Part shown: positions 59,553 to 64,000 of the stretch, in pieces
Layout of the letters: every line of letters starts with the position of its first letter
Numbering within the stretch: the stretch's first letter is position 1
Assembly: GCA_020974905.1 (NCBI GenBank)
Contig: CP087563.1
Location: 1,860,001 to 1,924,000 of the forward strand
DNA length: 64,000 nt
Origin: Planctomycetes bacterium syqfu
GTDB lineage: Bacteria > Planctomycetota > Phycisphaerae > Phycisphaerales > Phycisphaeraceae
Reading direction: 5' to 3'
Made by a program: the position numbers and the translations under genes
The notes under the pieces: model-generated
The model's database searches: none
The model's input: the letters and a program-made list of their open reading frames with translations, nothing else
Told to the model about the DNA's origin: nothing

Positions 59553-61124
59553 CTAACTCCCCAAACTCGCATCAGGCGATAACATGTCACGGAAGCGAAA
59601 CAGTTCAGCCAACCGGTACCCGGAGTATCGCCCGATCAGCAGCAACGCACCTGCAACGTAAAGCAGCATCTCCGGTGCGTGCACAAATGCCAACCCCAAT
59701 GCCTTCCATGCAAGAAGCATGAAGCAACAGGCTGCAACAAGCAATGTCCCTCCAAGCAGTTTGCATGCGGTGAGTAATCCGTCTTCATCGTGGCAGACAT
59801 AAAATCGTTCAATGAGCATGGTCATGATCACCATCGGCAAAATCACGGCCTTGGCGCTGGGGGTCAGCCCCAGGTAATCCAACACGGAAATGGCCAAAAC
59901 CAGGCAGATCACCACCAAGGTCAATAACACCCCCAGTCGCGGTACCATCAACAGCTTCAGATACTCCAACAACCCACGTGTCACCATGCCAACGAACATC
60001 ACCAGTACAAACACCACCATCCCTGTCACCGGGTCTGAATAGAGAAAACTCAATGCAAGTAAGGCAGGCGTGAACGTACCAAAGGTCATCAAGCCAATGA
60101 GATTTCGAAACACTGCCGTGACCAGCGCACCAAGAGGTAAGAGTAATAACACAGCCATGATGCTACGCATCCCACCGGGCAGGCGCGTCAAATCCAAGAT
60201 CACCGGCAATTGAGCGATGGGTTGATTTGATGGCAAATCCTGTTCCAAACGACTCAGTTCATAACTCACACGCCATGTTCCACTGTCAGTTCCACGAATC
60301 ATCTCAACACCATCGACACGCACGGGCAGATATGTCTCGGAGATAAACCGTGCTTGTCCACTGGATGGATCGTAGGGAATCCATCTGTCATCCAAATGGA
60401 CCTGAACCCATGTATGTGGTCGAATATTGCCCGGCAATCCCAAAACAAATCCGGTCACCAATCGTGCGGGAAAACCGGCAGTTCGACACATTGCCACCAT
60501 CGCTCGAGCACGCCCGATCTTGTTGGCATAACCCTCAGTCAAGGCGTCAGCCGCATCGTCATGCCCATCGGCTCGATCCGAGATGTTTAGCCAACAGTAC
60601 TCAAAAATCTGCTGAACACGTGCCACCGGCTGCGGGTCTGCAGGAATCTGGGCCAAGGCTTTATTCACCGACAGGGAGCCAACCTGCGTTTTGGACTTGG
60701 CAGCCAGATAACGCTGACGTAAAACAGGTTTGAGTGGTTGAGGAAGATTCGGCAGTGCATTGCCATTAGCTCGGGTGTTGATGTCAAACTCGCCAATCCA
60801 GGTTGCCCATTGTCCGTAGCCTGTAGCTAAAAGCACTGCACTTCGACTGCCTGTATCAGCATTGCGTTGCACGTCCATCGCCATATCCGCCCTGAAAAAG
60901 GCTTCCTTCTGGATGATGGCTGTGTGTGTATCATCTGGTAGCGAAACGTACACCCGTTGCGCGTTGCCTGCCAATACCTTGACGGTGTAACGTAACTGCC
61001 AGAGAACATGATCGTCCGAGCCGTTTGCTGGAGACGTTGAAATATGCCGGATCACCATGATGCAAGTTGCGACGATACATAGCAGCAACACGGTGGTAAG
61101 TGTTCGCTTATTTTGCTTGTTCAT
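59553..61124 (-). CDS. Transglutaminase-like protein fused to seven transmembrane helices
   Basis: A 523-aa membrane protein. TM1 is at about 8-24; an extracytoplasmic transglutaminase-like domain follows (about 165-265) with ARAMVAMCRTAGFPARLVTG (Cys), RPHTWVQVHLDDRW (His) and PYDPSSGQ (Asp), so the catalytic triad looks present even though family members are often called inactive. About seven TM helices (about 300-510) follow, matching the 7TM_transglut family. GGAG 8 nt upstream of the ATG at 61124 decides the start. It is co-transcribed with the RimK-like ligase and the C25 peptidase. Together these suggest peptide or protein-tail modification at the envelope, which is inference. Confidence 0.85.
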   Translation of the reverse strand: MNKQNKRTLTTVLLLCIVATCIMVIRHISTSPANGSDDHVLWQLRYTVKVLAGNAQRVYVSLPDDTHTAIIQKEAFFRADMAMDVQRNADTGSRSAVLLATGYGQWATWIGEFDINTRANGNALPNLPQPLKPVLRQRYLAAKSKTQVGSLSVNKALAQIPADPQPVARVQQIFEYCWLNISDRADGHDDAADALTEGYANKIGRARAMVAMCRTAGFPARLVTGFVLGLPGNIRPHTWVQVHLDDRWIPYDPSSGQARFISETYLPVRVDGVEMIRGTDSGTWRVSYELSRLEQDLPSNQPIAQLPVILDLTRLPGGMRSIMAVLLLLPLGALVTAVFRNLIGLMTFGTFTPALLALSFLYSDPVTGMVVFVLVMFVGMVTRGLLEYLKLLMVPRLGVLLTLVVICLVLAISVLDYLGLTPSAKAVILPMVIMTMLIERFYVCHDEDGLLTACKLLGGTLLVAACCFMLLAWKALGLAFVHAPEMLLYVAGALLLIGRYSGYRLAELFRFRDMLSPDASLGS

Positions 61125-61176
61125 GATCCAACTCCACTGACATGACGATGGCACCTGGCGGTGAAAAAATGTTCTA

Positions 61177-63561
61177 TCAGTTCGAAGCCCAATCCAGTTG
61201 GATCATCTCATTTTTCTCAATGGCTTGTGGAAAGTAGATCACATAGACATACCGTCCCAACGTGTCGGTGGAGTACACGGCACGTGTACCGGTATCGCCT
61301 TGTCGATGCAGATTGTAGCCGTGCCCAGGCAGTCCGTCTGCAGGCATCGGCAATCTTAAGTAGTACAACGGCATCAAACGACGATAGTCTTTATCCTTGA
61401 TGCGCTTGACAATCCCTGCAGTCTGAGAACCGGGAAAAGCACGCACCACATACTTGTCTGTTTCGACTTGTTTGAGTGTTCTTTCAGGCGTCTGAAAACC
61501 GATGCCTTGCGGCGTTACCCCGCCAGAGACTGGTTGGTAGCGAGGCAAGTCAAGTGCACCGGGCAACACGCGCAGTTCCGGATCACCCAGCAAACGGAAA
61601 CTCAAACCCACACGCATGGTCTTGGCCTGCTGGGTATGACCACGTGCCTTTTTGAGTTGGACCAGAAGCAGGAAATAATTCCGCGCATCACGCATGGCCT
61701 GGCCAGCTGTCGCATCGCGGTAAAGCACCGCATCACTCCAGGCTTTGACAAACGAACTACCTGAAGCACTGTGAATGCTGGTGACACTGCCGATCACGCC
61801 ACAGGCATCACTGGCCAAGGCGATCTGTGTTGCATCATCATGCATCGAACTGCAGCTTTGCAGGAACACCAGTGCATGATGCGTGAGAATCGGCGTATCA
61901 CTGGCACGATCACCAGGATGCATCGCCTGCGGATCACCTGTTAAATGCCAAGTCTCAGCAGATATCGACTCGTCACTTTCTGGCGTCATCTGTTGGCTGT
62001 CTTGAAGTTTCTGACTATCAAGCAACGTACTGGACAGAACTTTGGTAGCAATATCAAGCGATCCCACCACCTGCCACGTCGTGGTTTCAAACAATCCGAT
62101 CTGCCCGAGCACGCGATTGAAGGTCTGCGCGACCGGTGAGTCGTAGGTTTCACCTTGAGCCTGCGGCGTGTCATATTCATCACGATAGCCATCTCCCGAG
62201 TCATCATATTCCTGTTCCATGTAACCGGATTCTTCATCCCAATACTGTCCGGAACCAAAGAGTTGATGGTCAGTGATATGCCCCTGATAGATGATCAGAT
62301 CAGCAGCGGCGGCATCGATATTCGCCTGCTGCATGTCAGGCCGGATACCAAAATGCGTAATGGTTGGTACTTTGAGATTGACATACTCGCGTTCAGTGAA
62401 ACGTGCGACCGTTTCTGCGAGGGGTAATGCACCGTAGTCCGTATTGGGATTGGCAATCATCAACAGTCCGCCAGGCCGCGAGAACTGCAACTGTTCACGT
62501 ATCAACCCCCAGGCAATAAGCAGGGACGCATTGCCTGCATCGGCATAAGGAATCCGTCCTACACCATAGTCTGCTGCGCCACCGGCACCGGCCATCGAGC
62601 AAGGCTCCACAGCAATCTCTAATGTTTCATCGCCAACTGGGATCACGACCTCGTTCTCAACCACGCCATCGTAATCAGCAAGCAGGGTAACGGTACACGG
62701 CTTTAACTGGTAGTCTGACACAACGGTCTGCACCATTCGTTCTGTAATTTCGACTTCCTGTGACGTCGGCAGGACGATGACGGACTTGCGTGCGACACTC
62801 AGGTATGCTGCCAGCCAGCCGGACTGCAGTGGCTGTTCATCGAGATCCGGTGCGCGAGCAACAATCACATTGCGAATCGCTTGTGGCCCCAATGTCTTGA
62901 TCACCGCAGCCTGAGCCTGATCGCCCTGTAACAACTCCGCAGGACATGGCAATGAAGCAGCCCATTGGGGGAACGGTACTCCCGATGGTGCAACGACACT
63001 CACACGTTTGACCCCCAGTTGAGTCAATGCTGTATTGAGCGAATGAGTACTGACCTGATCATCGACAACCAACAAGGGGTGGCGACGATGCCCCGCCAAT
63101 GCAGAGGCATACACCAACGTGGCTGGATCGTTATTGGTCACCAGCACCGTAGCCTGAGGTTTTGTCCAGAACTTCTGAGCCAGGAAAACACCGACTTGCA
63201 GAGAGTCACGGGGTAATGTCAGTCGTGATGTCCCTTTGGGCAATACCGAATCCGCGTCATGGGTCATGTCATCTGAGCACACCAACAGAACCCGATCCGG
63301 ACCGACCTGATCAATCAAGCGATTGGTGGCTGCTTGATTTTCAGGCGTTGACACACTCAACAGAACCGGCGAATCGCGTTTACCCAACTGTGCAGAAACC
63401 GGCGTGAGCATGGCCAGCGTCTGGGCATCCACATCCTGTACAACAATGCCCAACGGCTGGATAACTGGCAGTTGTTCTGCTCGAACCGACCGTGTGATCG
63501 CCAGTGAAAAAACAGCCAGCAATGAGATCTCAAAAACCTTGCGGCAGGTAGACAAAGCCAT
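61177..63561 (-). CDS. Secreted gingipain-like (C25-type) cysteine peptidase
   Basis: A 794-aa exported protein with a signal peptide (about 1-28, ending VRAEQ). The region DLIIYQGHITDHQLFG (about 428, catalytic His) and ALVFLQSCSSMHDDATQIAL (about 570, catalytic Cys), followed by CGVIGSVTSIHSASGSSF and AGQAMRDARNYFL, resembles the clan CD caspase/gingipain fold. An acidic insert (YWDEESGYMEQEYDDSGDGY) lies between the His and Cys. The N-terminal half looks like a cell-wall-binding or beta-rich domain with repeated VTNNDPATLVYASALAG-type segments. AAGGATAGG supports the ATG. It is the first gene of a minus-strand unit with the 7TM protein and ligase. Substrates are unknown. Confidence 0.7.
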   Translation of the reverse strand: MALSTCRKVFEISLLAVFSLAITRSVRAEQLPVIQPLGIVVQDVDAQTLAMLTPVSAQLGKRDSPVLLSVSTPENQAATNRLIDQVGPDRVLLVCSDDMTHDADSVLPKGTSRLTLPRDSLQVGVFLAQKFWTKPQATVLVTNNDPATLVYASALAGHRRHPLLVVDDQVSTHSLNTALTQLGVKRVSVVAPSGVPFPQWAASLPCPAELLQGDQAQAAVIKTLGPQAIRNVIVARAPDLDEQPLQSGWLAAYLSVARKSVIVLPTSQEVEITERMVQTVVSDYQLKPCTVTLLADYDGVVENEVVIPVGDETLEIAVEPCSMAGAGGAADYGVGRIPYADAGNASLLIAWGLIREQLQFSRPGGLLMIANPNTDYGALPLAETVARFTEREYVNLKVPTITHFGIRPDMQQANIDAAAADLIIYQGHITDHQLFGSGQYWDEESGYMEQEYDDSGDGYRDEYDTPQAQGETYDSPVAQTFNRVLGQIGLFETTTWQVVGSLDIATKVLSSTLLDSQKLQDSQQMTPESDESISAETWHLTGDPQAMHPGDRASDTPILTHHALVFLQSCSSMHDDATQIALASDACGVIGSVTSIHSASGSSFVKAWSDAVLYRDATAGQAMRDARNYFLLLVQLKKARGHTQQAKTMRVGLSFRLLGDPELRVLPGALDLPRYQPVSGGVTPQGIGFQTPERTLKQVETDKYVVRAFPGSQTAGIVKRIKDKDYRRLMPLYYLRLPMPADGLPGHGYNLHRQGDTGTRAVYSTDTLGRYVYVIYFPQAIEKNEMIQLDWASN

Positions 63562-63832
63562 GTACCTATCCTTGAATCAGGGGCATTTAAATATCGCATC
63601 AGGTGCTTGATGCGCAATCTGCGATATTTAATCGGCTCAATGAGATGTCTGCTATCAGGTCTTGACCGTAGTTTTGAAATTCAATGTTCAAATCACCCCT
63701 TGCCAGCGACCGGTCTGCCCTGCCTGCGGTATAATTTCATCGTCAGTGAATTTTGTCTGTTCTCACATCCCCGGAGCCTCTCATCATCGTGTTACCAGCC
63801 AGCCCATCCAACATCTTGCAAAGGTTTGACAC
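63562..63832. other. Divergent intergenic region
   Basis: A 271-nt gap between the C25 peptidase (minus) and the response regulator (plus), expected to carry both promoters. No clear operator or RNA is seen. Confidence 0.4.
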
Positions 63833-64000
63833 ATGTCAGTCATTCGCGTGATGTTAGTCGATGACCATGCAGCGACGCGCGATGGACTGCGTGCATTTCT
63901 GGCCAACGATCCAAACATGCAAATTGTCGGTGAAGCGGAAAATGGACACCAGGCGATCAAACGTGTCGTAGATTTACTCCCGGACATTGTGATCATGGAC
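63833..64000 (+). CDS. Response regulator, truncated by window end
   Basis: The first 56 residues of a receiver domain, IRVMLVDDHAATRDGLRAF ... PDIVIMD, ending at the phospho-acceptor aspartate at the window edge. The DDH sequence and spacing are typical of NarL/FixJ (LuxR-output) regulators, so a DNA-binding domain probably follows outside the window. AAGG 8 nt upstream supports the ATG. It is divergent from the peptidase operon. Confidence 0.85.
   Translation, partial: MSVIRVMLVDDHAATRDGLRAFLANDPNMQIVGEAENGHQAIKRVVDLLPDIVIMD

Overview
The window reads as a chromosomal segment of a planctomycete, most likely class Phycisphaerae. This is inferred from gene content and protein style: a pseudopilin with the leader FTLIELLVV followed by [15 protein letters not shown], several Gfo/Idh/MocA oxidoreductases, a YlbF-type protein, a SWIM-SNF2 helicase, a huge RHS/VCBS protein and moderate GC. 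No rRNA or other species marker is present, so the genus is open.

Layout. 1-11.4 kb is housekeeping: lgt and rnr (minus), a YlbF-family protein, a secreted HEAT-repeat protein, a SWIM-SNF2 helicase, a SurA/PpiC-like lipoprotein and yraN. 11.5-18.6 kb has a membrane protein and a minus-strand chemotaxis cluster cheW - MCP - MCP - cheR; one receptor carries a c-type heme motif (CMTCH) and both receptors end in the same acidic tail. 19-23.6 kb has tRNA-Arg(CCT), a single-domain response regulator, a Bcr/CflA-type drug exporter, a lipase-like hydrolase and a diacylglycerol-kinase-like protein.

23.7-37.2 kb is the main accessory region. A 13.3 kb segment, with all genes on the minus strand, sits in the 3' end of the initiator tRNA gene. 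It carries a large serine recombinase broken by one in-frame TGA, a Rep_trans-like replication initiator preceded by a palindrome-rich region that could be an origin, an unknown 401-aa protein, and an RHS polymorphic toxin followed by a DUF4304 candidate immunity gene. Its right end is a second 207-bp copy of the tRNA 3' end plus the recombinase 3' end. This runs directly into a decayed IS5-family transposase, which suggests a former tandem array of related elements.

38.2-45 kb has a zinc alcohol dehydrogenase, a MITE-like inverted repeat, and a 1518-aa CheB-CheR-PAS-histidine kinase fusion followed by an Rcp-type response regulator. 45-52.3 kb is a LacI regulator divergent from a six-gene oxidoreductase cluster (two MDR, three Gfo/Idh/MocA, one SDR), probably for oxidative catabolism of a sugar or sugar derivative. 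52.6-58.6 kb has a GntR regulator with a clear operator, a pseudopilin and a 1332-aa secreted glycoside hydrolase-like protein. 58.6-63.6 kb (minus) has a gingipain-like C25 peptidase, a transglutaminase-7TM protein and a frameshifted RimK-like ligase. The window ends inside a response regulator gene.

Most start codons were revised from the longest possible frame using Shine-Dalgarno-like sequences, signal peptides and neighbouring gene ends. Functions are assigned from motifs read by eye; no database search was run.
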